DNA from: Rhynchonema sp. JSB1_4
Lineage: Eukaryota; Nematoda; Chromadorea; Monhysterida; Xyalidae
Assembly: GCA_030248065.1 (NCBI GenBank)
Contig: JASAMV010007921.1
Coordinates: forward strand, 1 to 64,000
Reading direction: 5' to 3'
Length of the DNA: 64,000 bases
The translations under genes were made by a program, and so were the position numbers. Under the pieces are notes generated by a model, which was given only the letters and a program-made list of their open reading frames with translations, did not search any database and had not been told where the DNA came from. Positions within the stretch are counted from its first letter, which is position 1. Every line of letters starts with the position of its first letter. This document shows positions 36,914-48,500 of this stretch, one piece after another.

Positions 36914-39373
36914 TTGGTCGGAAGGGGAGACTGCAGCCGCCGTGTTATCAATCGGTGGAACGGCGTTGGTCGCGGACTACGAATCAGGCGATGGGGACGA
37001 ATGTGATGAGAGCTTCGCGGTTGGTTCAGAGTGGTACTGATGGAGAATACTTAAACATGTTTATTTCTTTTATCGTTATGTTGGAAATGCTTGAACGAAA
37101 TATTAGGTTTGTCGCAACGGTGCAATGTTGTTTCCATAGATTTTGTGTTAATTGCACTGTTAGAGACAAACGGCGGAACACTTACGGAGCAGAGGGATAT
37201 GGCAGGAGTTAGGAGGGAATTTGGATTAGATTACTGAGATGGAGGATGTGAGCGGCTTGTGTTGGTATTTGCGCTATTTTGTTCCACAAAATTCAGACGT
37301 TAGACGGCGCAAGTGAGGATGACACCGCGGCTAGACAGGAAATGGACAGGCTGTATGGACGGCGATGGGGTGTGGACGAGGTGTCATCTGTTTATGATGC
37401 ATGGGGTTGGTTTTGATACAGATGTTATAGTGCGCAATGACAGCCTAAAAAAATGGCGAATCTATTCCACAGGAGATGAGGACAGATCTGTTTGGGACGT
37501 GGACACGGCTGTGGCTGCAAATAGCCAGACGGTGCAGCAAGAGTCGGATCAATCAAATGAAAGTAGGCCACATCAATCAACCGATTCACCAGAAATTGAT
37601 CAGGCCCCGGTTTTATCAGCGGAGGTTAATGATGATTTCCAGCGTGACGATATGAGTGAGCTGAGTGAGGCACCTGAGCTGATGGCCATTGAACGCGATG
37701 GAGCTGCAGAGTCTGATGGTTAGGGGTGATTGTCAGTTTCACGTGGTTCCTCATGGGTGAATACGCGAGTGGAGGTTGGATGGTACCCGCTAGCCATTCA
37801 CCAGATGTGACGTTGGCTGCATTTGAGCGCTGAACTTCTCTGTGGTGGAGGAGGAGGGTAATTTTCATAGATTAACTTCCTCGTGTAAGGCAGACCAGTG
37901 CATTAATGTCCGTTCCTGGTGGTCTAATTTTTTGGAAATTTGGTCAAAAAACGTTTTTTTAAGTAACATGGCCGTTGTTTGGTCAGAAGACCGGGTTCCA
38001 GTAGATGTTAATGACTTTGTACGGTGGGGATGAGCATCCTTGTTCCCTGGTGAGAGGTGTAAAACTTGCCGTTCGTGATATATAGATATATCGCGGAATG
38101 TGGAGATATGGTAGACCGGATGTTGTCCTAATGTAGTGTTTTGAGGTACTGATTGCGAATCAATATGTCGGGAGCCGACAACCGTTTACGGGCTCGTTGA
38201 TCCAGCGGTGGACACGCTTGTTACGGCACTTCAGTCAGACATTGTTGCGCGAGCGACGGCAATGACGAAAGAGGTTAGCGCATGTCTGAAAGACGACGGT
38301 CATTCTCTACAGTTTCTGATTGGATCGGAAATGAGTTTTTTTTGAAAAAAAGGGGGGGTTGTTTTAAAGACGAGATTGGTGACTTTGTTCCAATTGAATA
38401 GCTAAATCATGGTGCGGTTTTGAATTCACGTTAGGGCGGAATTTGGTGATTAGTCTGGGAGACGGGTGGGGCAACAACAGAAGTGTCGACGTACGGTATA
38501 CAAACGAACTTAAAAATGAAAATTAATCCCTTTTAATACTAAATAAACGTGTGCACATTTGGGTTCATGGAGGCTGTTTGACAGGTCGGGATGAAGAAAG
38601 TGTGATTGTGGCTCAGGAACGGGAACTTTTCTGAGGACGGGGGAGCGGAATTTCGATTTCAAAAAATATACATTAGTATGCAGATGCACCACGAAATACT
38701 CTCAATCAATCGGTGTAAAGTCTCTCAGAATGAAGCGAGGCGCGAAGTATGTGCGTGGTTCAGCGAGCTAAGAAAGTGCAAGTTCGAAAGGTTGGTGAGT
38801 TTGATGTTGTTGAAATTGATTGCTGGTAGTGATTGCGGGAAGTAGTGTCGGTGTTTCACATTTGAAATCTAACAAAGGATTCGTATCTATTGGTGGCTCT
38901 TGCAGTGTTTCGTTGGCCGATTGGTTTGACTCCGATGACCGGCAGTTGTGCACGAAGTCGAATCCAAACAACATTTTGTATCACACTGGTATGAATGTGT
39001 GGACTATGGTCGCTGCATGTATCAACGCTGAGCACACACCCAGCGTTTATTCGATCTGCCCAATCGACACAATTTTACATCAACACAAATGTTCCACATC
39101 TTTCATTGATTTGCGGTACGGTTCGCACTGGATATCGGATGTGGGCCTTTTGATGCGTAAATCAGTACAGTCTACATGCGTTTCTGTTACAGTGGTATTC
39201 CCAACTACGAATTCGCGGCATCGAATCAGATAGACGGGTGCTCGTGGCAATACCTACGGAAGGGTGCATATCTGATCAAGTTCGTTGGTAACAGTGGATT
39301 GGTTACAACCTGGGTTGATTCATTGAAAATATCGGTTGGTCTTGTGCCAGGGGTTACATCTGCTGGGGCCTAA
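36914..39373 (+). CDS. Unrecognised multi-exon protein, acidic N-terminal part
   Basis: I do not recognise this protein. Seven exons with matching phases: 36914-37019, 37297-37405, 37473-37718, 38146-38273, 38684-38790, 38906-39115 and 39193 to 39293 or 39373. The first three are strongly acidic and Ser/Gln-rich (SEDDTAARQEMDRLYGRRW, DDMSELSEAPELMAIERDG), probably disordered. The fourth and fifth are helical (VDTLVTALQSDIVARATAM; REVCAWFSELRKCKF). The sixth and seventh look like a folded domain (WISDVGLL if the 75-bp intron is retained; GCSWQYLRKGAYLIKFVG). The gene can end at the stop 39371-39373. Alternatively, splicing at 39293 (phase 1) reaches the exon at 42563 (phase 1), making one gene with the next entry. 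The first exon and start codon are not found. Confidence 0.55.
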
Positions 39374-39404
39374 CTATTGTTAATTCTGTCTGGGAACAGG
39401 TATA

Positions 39405-41415
39405 ACTAATTCAGAAACTGATGCACGTAGGAAGCTGTACGGTTTGTCTCCGAAGAATAGTATTGGCCTTGAAGACGAAAACGGCGCTTTACGTATGCAC
39501 ATGGGTACATACCTAGGTATGTACATCAGTAAACCTACATGACTAAATGAAACAGATGTGCACAAACAAGCAACAAGCTCGTGCATTGAAAAAGTTCTTC
39601 CGTTCGTTACTGGAGCGAAGTAGTGTCCCATACAGTTCAAATCGCCAGTTAAGGTATGTATGCACTGTATACTGTATGTGTATAAGCAAGCGAAGCACAG
39701 CTGCACGCGGCACTTTATGTATGTACATGGATACGTACAGCGATGTATGTACATATGTACATCACAGAACCAAGCCGAGTCGCATAAGGAAACAAGAAGC
39801 TCCTGCAGCCAAAGAGCAGTTAGGTACGTTTCTGGCGTGAACTAGTGTTCGATACAGTGGAAATCGCTAGTTCAGGTATGCATGTACGGTTTATCTAGAT
39901 CACCAAGTGAAGCAGAGCAGCATATGCAATCCAGAAGCTTGTGCACCTAAGAAGGCGTTCCGTTTGTCTTCCAAGAGTAGTACTAGTGCCGTTGGAGACC
40001 AAAGCGGCGCTTAAGGTATGTACATGCGTGGCTAGGTACATACATACATCAGGAAACCAAATAGAGGCGCACAAAGAAGCAGTAAGCTTGTGCACCGAAA
40101 AAGGTGTTCGGTTCGCTTGTTGAGCCAACTAGTGTCTCATACAGTCCAAATCGCGTGTTAAGATATGTACTGTATACACTATATATGTGTGTGAGGAAGC
40201 CAAGCAGAGGCGCATAACCAATCCACGAGCTCGTGAACCTAAAACGTGGTGTTTGTATTGTCTCTGACCAGAACTGGCGTCCATCGAGATCAAAACGGTA
40301 GTTTAGATATGCACATAGCTACGTGTATACACGAGGGAAGCAAAGAGAGGCGTACAAATAGACAAGAAGCTCGTGTATCTAAAAAGGTGTTTGGTTCGTT
40401 TCCGCAGGGAAGTACAGATCTCCGAGTGAGTTTCGGGGGTAGGGGACCGCGAAAACGGAGTGCCCGGGGTGGCAGGCGTATAGTGCGGGTGATCTTTCTA
40501 TAACACGCGGGCTTATCCCCCCCCCGACCGTGTGCGGGTCCCCAGTACTCAACCCTTTACTAGGCCATTGTGCGCGAACTGTGGCAGAGCCCAATCGTTT
40601 ACTACGTGCCCAAAATCTAGGTGCGTCTAGGCATTGGTCAGCGCGGGCTCAATGTCTAGGTCCATCTAGGCATTTGCAGGCTGCTTGCGCAAAATCTAGG
40701 TCCATCTAGGCATTGGCGCAGGATCAGCACAATGTCTAGGTCCATCTAGGCACATGCGCAGCAGGCACTCAATGTCTAGGTCCTTCTAGGCAGTTTTAGC
40801 AGCGTGCCTACCCGTGTGCCTGGGACACACCTTTCCAGACCTAGACATTGGAGTTTTCCCTGTGCCGGGACCAGCCGCGTGCGCCCCGTGTGTATTGCGG
40901 ATGGGTGTGAGAGAGCCGTCGACGCTGGGGCGGGGGCATATGCCCGTGTGTTATAGAAAGGTGACCCGCAGCGCTAGTGTCCCGCGCGGCGCTCGGTTTT
41001 CGGGGGCCCCTACCCACAAACTTAGTCGGAGATCTGTGGTGCCGGAAACGGTCCGAATCGCCACTTTAGATGGGTATGTGGTCTATATTGGTACATCATC
41101 AAGTGAAATAGAGGTGGAACGGCACTTTATGCATGCACATAGGTACGTATGCATGTACGTCACAGAAGCAAATAGAACCGGACGAGCAATCTACAAAAGT
41201 TGGTACACTGAAAAGGGTGTTTGGTTCGTTTCTGGAGCGAACGAGGGTCCCATTGCGTTCAAATCGTCACTTTAGATGTGTATGTACTGTGTACATCACT
41301 CAGTCCAAGGGAGTAGGATAAGTAATCCGGAAGCTTGTGCACGTAAGACACGGTGTTCGCTTTGTCTGTGAAGAGAACTGGTGTCCATGCAGACCGAAAC
41401 GACAGTTCATATAGG
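39405..41415. repeat. Degenerate tandem array, about 125-150 bp unit
   Basis: Units share AAGCTTGTGCACCTAAGAA, AAAAAGGTGTTCGGTTCGTT, AACTAGTGTCYCATACAGT-type words and TATGTACATRNGTAC blocks. At least nine diverged units are seen at 39415-40400 and 41050-41415, interrupted by the foldback element below. The ORFs are repeat shadows. Confidence 0.82.
40412..41034. mobile_element. Foldback element with 45-bp tandem core
   Basis: Arms begin ACAGATCTCCGAGTGAGTTT at the left and end AAACTTAGTCGGAGATCTGT at the right, inverted for roughly 150 bp (both with GGGGGTAGGGG- and TCTTTCTATAACAC-type words). The core, about 40610-40860, is five copies of a unit around TCTAGGTCCATCTAGGCA. It is inserted in the 39.4-41.4 kb array. 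Confidence 0.85.
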
Positions 41416-41470
41416 CACACATGTACATTGGCGTTCGTCCATAGACACTGTGTTCAGTACACCGCTCTCT

Positions 41471-41811
41471 TAGGCCGCATTCACAATGCAGCGGGTTAGC
41501 CAATTAGCGGATTAGCCGGTTGCGGATTAGCGCGCCCGCTTTTCGCACACGCTTTTGCATTCAGAATGGGAATTGAAAAAGCGGATTAGCGCGTCAGGTA
41601 GATACTGTGTCCAGCACACCAGTCTCTTAGGCCGCATTCACAATGCAGGGGATTAGTGGGTTAGCGAATTAGCGGATTAGCTGCTTGCGGATTAGCGGGC
41701 GGGCTTTTCGCGCACGCTTTTGCATTGACAATGGAAATTGAAAAAGCGGATTAGCGGGTCTGCGCATCTCGTCCGCTAATCGGGTAATCCGCTTGCATTG
41801 TGAATGCGGAC
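41471..41811. mobile_element. MITE with TAGGCCGCATTCACAATGCA ends, left part duplicated
   Basis: Left end TAGGCCGCATTCACAATGCA occurs at 41471 and again at 41629. The second copy also duplicates about 35 bp of flank (CTGTGTCCAGCACACC). The right end TGCATTGTGAATGCGGAC is inverted to it. Internal words GCGGATTAGCGG are repeated many times. Confidence 0.85.
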
Positions 41812-42562
41812 TTAGTGCGTTTGATGGTGCGCAGATGGAGTTTTAGGTCTCGGTGTTTTGGAACCAAAGTACATGAGCATTTAGTAATGAACATGATTGT
41901 AATGCATACTGTCATATATTGTGGTGGAGTGGGAAGTCTTTGCTTACTTAGATAGTTTATCCGGAACATTCACTCAGAACGAAGAGTGAAGAAACGAGGG
42001 CAACGGGAAAATTTTTAGATTTTTTTTGCTCTTCTTGCGTTTGGAAAGCGCATTTCGCATAGTTGCATGTGAAAAAAGTGCGCATCGGTACCTGAAAAGT
42101 CGTCAAAAGTGTACATGGGCAGCGTTTTTTTTATTGACGGCGTCAAAGTTTTTTTGAATTAAGGACCACCTCAAATTCACTATCAGCACGTGATCAACGT
42201 GCCGATATCGCTGTTGGGCGATTGGCTTTGCCGATGGACATTTTGAGTGAATCAAATTGTGGTCATAGGTACTTTTGACAAAATTGTGCCGATGGGCAGT
42301 TGTCAGACATGCTGGGGATTGGGCAATTTGTCCATTCCGAGGTGGGCCAGTGTTTATCATTAGAGGTGAGATGGTGTACATATAATTTATACATATGGCC
42401 ATGAGCGGTGTAGGTCGTTCGGTGTTATTTGCCGTTAAAGGGAGGAGCATTTCATGTTTCTATCTCAGACGAGAGTATTTTAGTTTGGAGATTCCGTTCT
42501 TGATAAAATTACGATTGGGCTGATGTGCACTGTTTTCTCTCTGTTTCATGGGATTCACACAG

Positions 42563-45500
42563 CCATAACGAAAATGGCGAAGCGAGCAACAGGAAACATT
42601 GGTCGTGGGTTTGGGAGGCGTATTCGTGACGACATTGCGGGCGTTATAAGCAGCGAAATACGCAACAAGGGACTGGTGTCGCGTTTTTCGCACTTGGTGG
42701 GTTTCTGAGAGATGTTATACATATGTATTTTATATTCACGTTACGAGGCGCGGGAGACTACGGTAGCGGGTGACAGTTGCGGCGGAGTTACTTTTCAGCT
42801 CTGCTATTTTCGTCGTATACAACATTGATTCATTTTAGGTACAAATACGTGCAGATTCGATGACAGTCTGTCCGGATTTCGTACGTCTAATTGTGCGAAT
42901 CATCTCCTGTGAAAATCTCCAGTCGTCGATGAATACAGGTGCATGGGATGACGTGTCGCAACGCCGATTTGATTTTTCCATAACACAGTACGTGTGGCTG
43001 GATCGACCTCGACCCATTCATGGCGCTGTCTGGGGTAGTCGTGTGTATTGTTCTCCTGATTCAGACGCGCTTATTCGACAAGCGAATCGGTTGGTTGGAA
43101 TCGAGCGATTACGTCTCTGTGTGAAACGATTAGTACGCGAACTTATGAGGGCATGGTGTACTATTTTTACGTGAGGTCATACGTTTCAACGACACGATTT
43201 CAGTCGTCGTATTGGTGTGACCTCCTATGCACCGATCTCCAACTGCGTGATAAACTTCAATGAGGGTCGTATGCTGCGCACGCTTGCAAACAAGGACATA
43301 CCAGTGCGGTTGGGACTGGACAGACGCCAGGCTATTGAGGATACCATAAACCGGGTTCAGATGGGAAGTTCTCGCCATACGCGATATAACATGGCCGACA
43401 ACACGGTCGGTCGTTTCGGCTTTTGTTTGTTGAACGGAAGGCTCATAACGTAACAAATTATCATGATCATCTTATTATTTAATCACTCAGTTCATAATCT
43501 ACTTATCGTTCTTATTGGAGGAATAGAGGATGCATTTGGGTTCCAAATTTTTTTCAGATTTCAATGTCTACAGAGGGTGTTGAAACGCCGCTGTTTCGTG
43601 CCACTCGTCGGCAGGACAAGACCATACAAGCACGAATTCTTCGAGACGACTATTTCGTTGGTTAGTTACCGAATATTGAAAAGGGGACGTTTGTTTGAAA
43701 AAGACAACGGCATGAATTTTGAAAGTGGTACATGCTTGGTCTCTTGCTGCTTTTTGTGGTTCGGTTTGAACTATGGTGTAGTTGAATGAAATTTCAGTCG
43801 CATCAGACAGAATAAATGGTCGCTACCTGATGGTTGTTCCCACGAGTGTCTACATTTTGCGTTTGGCGCTTGAACGTCCCAAGGTGCCTCGATGCGACCG
43901 TGATACGTCGCCATCAACGGTCCAAATTGACGTAACATTTGATGTTCGTTTTCATAGTTTTGCTTTGTTATTTGTTTAGATGCAATAGCAGTCGTGTGCT
44001 GTTTTCAGTGACCGCTACCCCGTCACAGTAGTGTGTAAATTTTGCGTTAATTACATTTTGATTAGTCAGCTGATATATTTGAATGTACGCACTACAACGC
44101 GAACCAGTGATCGTCATTGTCTTTAACTACTTCTGGTGATTGAGAAATGGTGTGCCCATTTGGTTTGTTTAGGTGAGTCGGTGTATATTGGGCACAGTGC
44201 TGGGTAGCCTTTTCTGGTGCGCACAGGAGAATTGAAGATGTCACATGTCCTCTATGGTCAGTTCTGTCGGTGGCCATGTTAGGCGGTATATTTATGACCA
44301 ATGGCGTTGATGTTGGTAAATTTATTCTTCTTCAGATTGCTGAACACTACACGCTGACGGTTACGGTACGTGTGTATGGATTCGAAAGACGCCTCTCATT
44401 CACCCGACACCCGAACACATGTAGTGATCAAGATCGCGAGTGCTACATTCCAATTGCCTGCGCGATGCTGAAAACGTGTGGTTACTCCCACTTACTTTAG
44501 GAACCGTACTTATTTCTTTCGAACGTTGCTGCTGGTTAACGGTGGGGTTGATATATTTTTTCAAATGAATTTCAGCAAGGATCAAAACGGATATCAATGG
44601 GCGCTTCAAAGGATACAAGAATACTACATTGGTTTGTTTGTCTTCGTTGATCCGTGATACTATTCGAAGAGTGAATATGCCGTGAATACATTGACAAAAA
44701 AGACAATGAGAGTGTGTCGCAAGTCTGGGCGCTGGAGATGTGGCTTCGTGTTTGTGTATTGTGATCAGGTATACATTAGGCTTGATAGCTGGCCCAGTTC
44801 GCGAGTTAGTGAGTCAGGGATTTGAGGTCGTAATAGGTTTCGCTCGTGAATGGAACGGGTAGGTCGGAGTAGAAGGAACTCTGGAAGTGAGTCCTATTTC
44901 TATGGGGAAGTGGTTTCTTCATTTTAAAGCTGGTTGTCAGCAACCATTCGACCGCCTTTGATCTTGGGCGTAGTATATATAAACAAAGTTTGGACATCGT
45001 GTTACTCGACCCTAATCTGGTGAGCCGATTGGTTGTTTCCTGATGTTTCAGGGCCACGTTGAAGTTTGCCCCTCATGAAAAAATCGAAAAAATTTGAAAC
45101 GGTGCTGTGACACGAATGGACTCTTTCAAAGTTTGACACTAGAGTAACAGCAAGCTCCAACAATGTGCCGAAAGCCGCAATGCACAATACCTGTTGAAAC
45201 GCTAGCATCGTTGAATAAAAAAATAAAAGGTTTAAAAAACTAGGCGTTTTTTTGTTAGCATTTTCTACTCGTATAATTTTTAGGATTTTCTACTGGTATA
45301 ATTTTAAGCATCTGTGGTGTGTGAAATAAGTTGTCAATTACAAATAAAAATCCTCTAATTATCAAGTTTTTTGTTTGTGCTCCTCAGTTTTCAAAACCTT
45401 ACACAGCTCACACAATGTTTACCACAACATGTGCAAGACAGCCATTCCACAGCGCACACACACAACAAAGCGTGGCAGCTGAAACATCGCTGTGTTGTCG

Positions 45501-48500
45501 CTGTGCCGGCTGTGTGTTGTCGTTGTGTGTGCGCTGTGGAATGGCTGCTTTGCACATGTTGTGGTAAACATTGTGTGAGCTGTCTAGGGTTTTGAAAACT
45601 GGGAAGCACAAACAAAGAATGTTCATAATTAGCGGATTTTTTATTTGTTATTGACAACTTATTTCAGTCAGCATAGATGATTAAAAATATACGAGTAGAA
45701 AATCTTAGCAAAAAATGGCAAGTTTTTGAAACCTTTTATTTTTCTATTCAACAATGCGGACTTTTCAACAGCTATTGTGCATTGCGCTTTTCGGCACACT
45801 GTTGGAGGATGCTGTCACTCTAGTGTCAAAGTTTGAAACACCGTATTCGTGTCACAGCAGCGTTTCAAATTTTTTCGATTTTTTCACGAGGGGCAAACTT
45901 CAACGTGGCCGTGAAACATTAGGAAACAACCAATTGGCTCACCAGATTACGGTCGAGTAACAGCATGTCGAAAGTTTGTTTATATATACTACCCCCTAAG
46001 AACAAGCGCGGTCGAAGCGTTGTTGACCAGCACCTTTAAGTGATGTCATATCACGATTCAGCAAAAACTGGAAAATTACTCATTTCTACTGGTGTAACGC
46101 AGATAACTATCCGGTTGTGGGTCAGCGTCCTCATGTGAGACGGTTCGAAGTGTGCGTGACTGACTGTGAGGGGGCGCTCCAAAACGCCATTCAAAGCGTA
46201 CAGTTATTCAATGCGCCGGTCTTGCGGGAATGTGTACTTCATTTTCGGTGAGTAAGGTATCCGTCTGTAGGTGGGCGTTCTAATACTATCGATCAGGGTT
46301 GTTTCAAAAAAAAGTGGTTAATTAAAAAATATTTTCAAAAAAAAAATTTTGAAATTCAGATTTCGCTTTTTTTAATAAAAAAGTTGCCCAAAATGGGCTG
46401 AAATGTTCAAAAATGGCGTTTTTCGAGGCAAAAAAAATAATTCTTTGTTCTGTGGACGGGACATTTTTTCCAAAATTACGTGTTCGGGGCGCTATATTGT
46501 CCCCGAATGCGTACAGGAATGCGGGGGGATGGTGTTTTATAGTGATGTGGTACCCACAATGTACTACTGCATGTTTGATCTCTTAGTCAAGAGTGTGTAC
46601 ATTAATGCATCGTGACGATTCGATTTTACTTAGTAAGGAATCAAGGGAAGTGAGCACATTGCAATACCATCATTCGATAATGATGCGTTTTCAGGCAAAA
46701 CATAGAGGACAATCTACGGGGTGCACCGAAGGAGTTGCGCGACGCCATACACACGTTCATCTTCGGCAGGCTGTTCGGTTGGTTCGTGATTTAAAATTAA
46801 ATCGTTTCCTGTTGTATATCTGTAGCTACTTTGTGAAGGAAAGGTGCATGACCGTCGTTTTCTATTTCTCCACTGTGTGTGGTGGAGTGTTTCCGATGAA
46901 AAAGAAAAAATTGTCAGTGTGATTTCTGAGTGAACTTAATAGATGAACCCGGTGGCGAACTGGTTTGGGCGCCTGGTCTCATCGGGACTCCACGTGACGA
47001 AATGCAGGCAAAGATTGACGAATTCAAGATTCTCATCGAGTCACAGTGCCCGCGATTTTTGATTTATTTCCAGTCGTTAGTCGGGTGGGGAAAAGCATTA
47101 CTGTATGTTGCATGAAGTTTTGCAATAGTTATTTGGAGAGATCTGAAATGTGAGGTGGTTACCTGGTGTGTTCAAAGAAGAAAAACTGAAAGGCTATTGA
47201 TATGTCAGACGGTGTTAGCTAGGACTCAGGGGAGTAGTTATTTTAATCAGGGCGACATTTGTGTGCTGTAAAAATTGAATGCCTTACTGGCATATAAGGG
47301 AGCATTTACAAACACGTTCATCTCAGCGCCAGATGAACGGTCATCTCTGTGGTCACATAAACCCAGACACTTGACCTTTCAGCTGCGTTGAATCACGTCT
47401 CATGCAACACTATACCGCTGAAATGGTGGATACGGATTTGCGACAAGGGCGTCAACTAGCGCCATTGGCCATGACTCAGTTTGTGGAATCGTTGAATGCT
47501 CAGTAAGTCATGATAACATACATGTTCAATCACGCTTTGAACGGCTCCACGTAACGACGGACAGAGTTTGGTATGAATTTCAGAATGAAGAAAATGATCG
47601 GACCGAGTAGGGGTGTCGGCGAAATGATGTATCAAATCACCAGTTACTTGATGCAGTGCCACCGCTATCTTCAACAGGCTGTGACTATGGACAGAGGTGC
47701 GTGTGAATCTGCTGGTAGTCATTCATACTTTGATAATTTATAATGTCAGGCCAGCCGTTCTCAATATTAGGTCAATGGGAGCTGACACCGGCTTCCAAAC
47801 GCCGACTTTATGATGCGACCTCACTGGTTGCTGGTTCATGCCGAGATACGGCAACCGTCAATGAGTGTTTGAACTTCATGGGACTCCCCGGTTGGTGAAG
47901 AACATAACATATGTTTGTTACAATGTGTTTCTCATACGTTTGGCAAAAAAATGAGTACCGCTCTTGTATGCGCTGATTTCACCGTATCACGGTTTGGATG
48001 TTATATTGATGTGCTCCACGCGCGAAATATTTTTCAATTCAGTCGATGATCTCGTCATTCCGCCGCGTGGAATAAAAATGGTTCGATGGAACGAGCAAGT
48101 GGCCAACGCCAGACGGGTTGAGAGTCGCTGGCGCATGAAACAGATTCGCTCTGAACGGCGTGGTGAACTTGTGTATCACGCTCAACTCGTTGACGTCAGT
48201 TTCATTTTTTTGTTTCAGTTTGATAGCTTTCTGTTCAAAATTCTTATTTTTATCTTCTTGGATTCTCTTTATCCGGCTGTCACGTGCGTTTGTAATGATG
48301 TTGGTGGAAACAACATCATGTCAAAAAATAGGTCCCATCAATCGTGCGATGACGAGAGAGACCATGTTTGATTTGGAATTATCCGCTAGGCATAACCAGC
48401 GCATTATATTTATGTGCTGCATGTGTATTACATATGTATTATAGCTGTAACATCAGTCTATGTGCATAGAATATTGCCAGTGCGCAGTGGAACTCATATT

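Noticed and set aside
39193..39373. dUTPase/dCTP-deaminase-like end of the acidic protein gene
   Set aside because: The GAYLIKF stretch loosely resembles that fold, but no active-site motif (for example the PRSSL type) can be seen.
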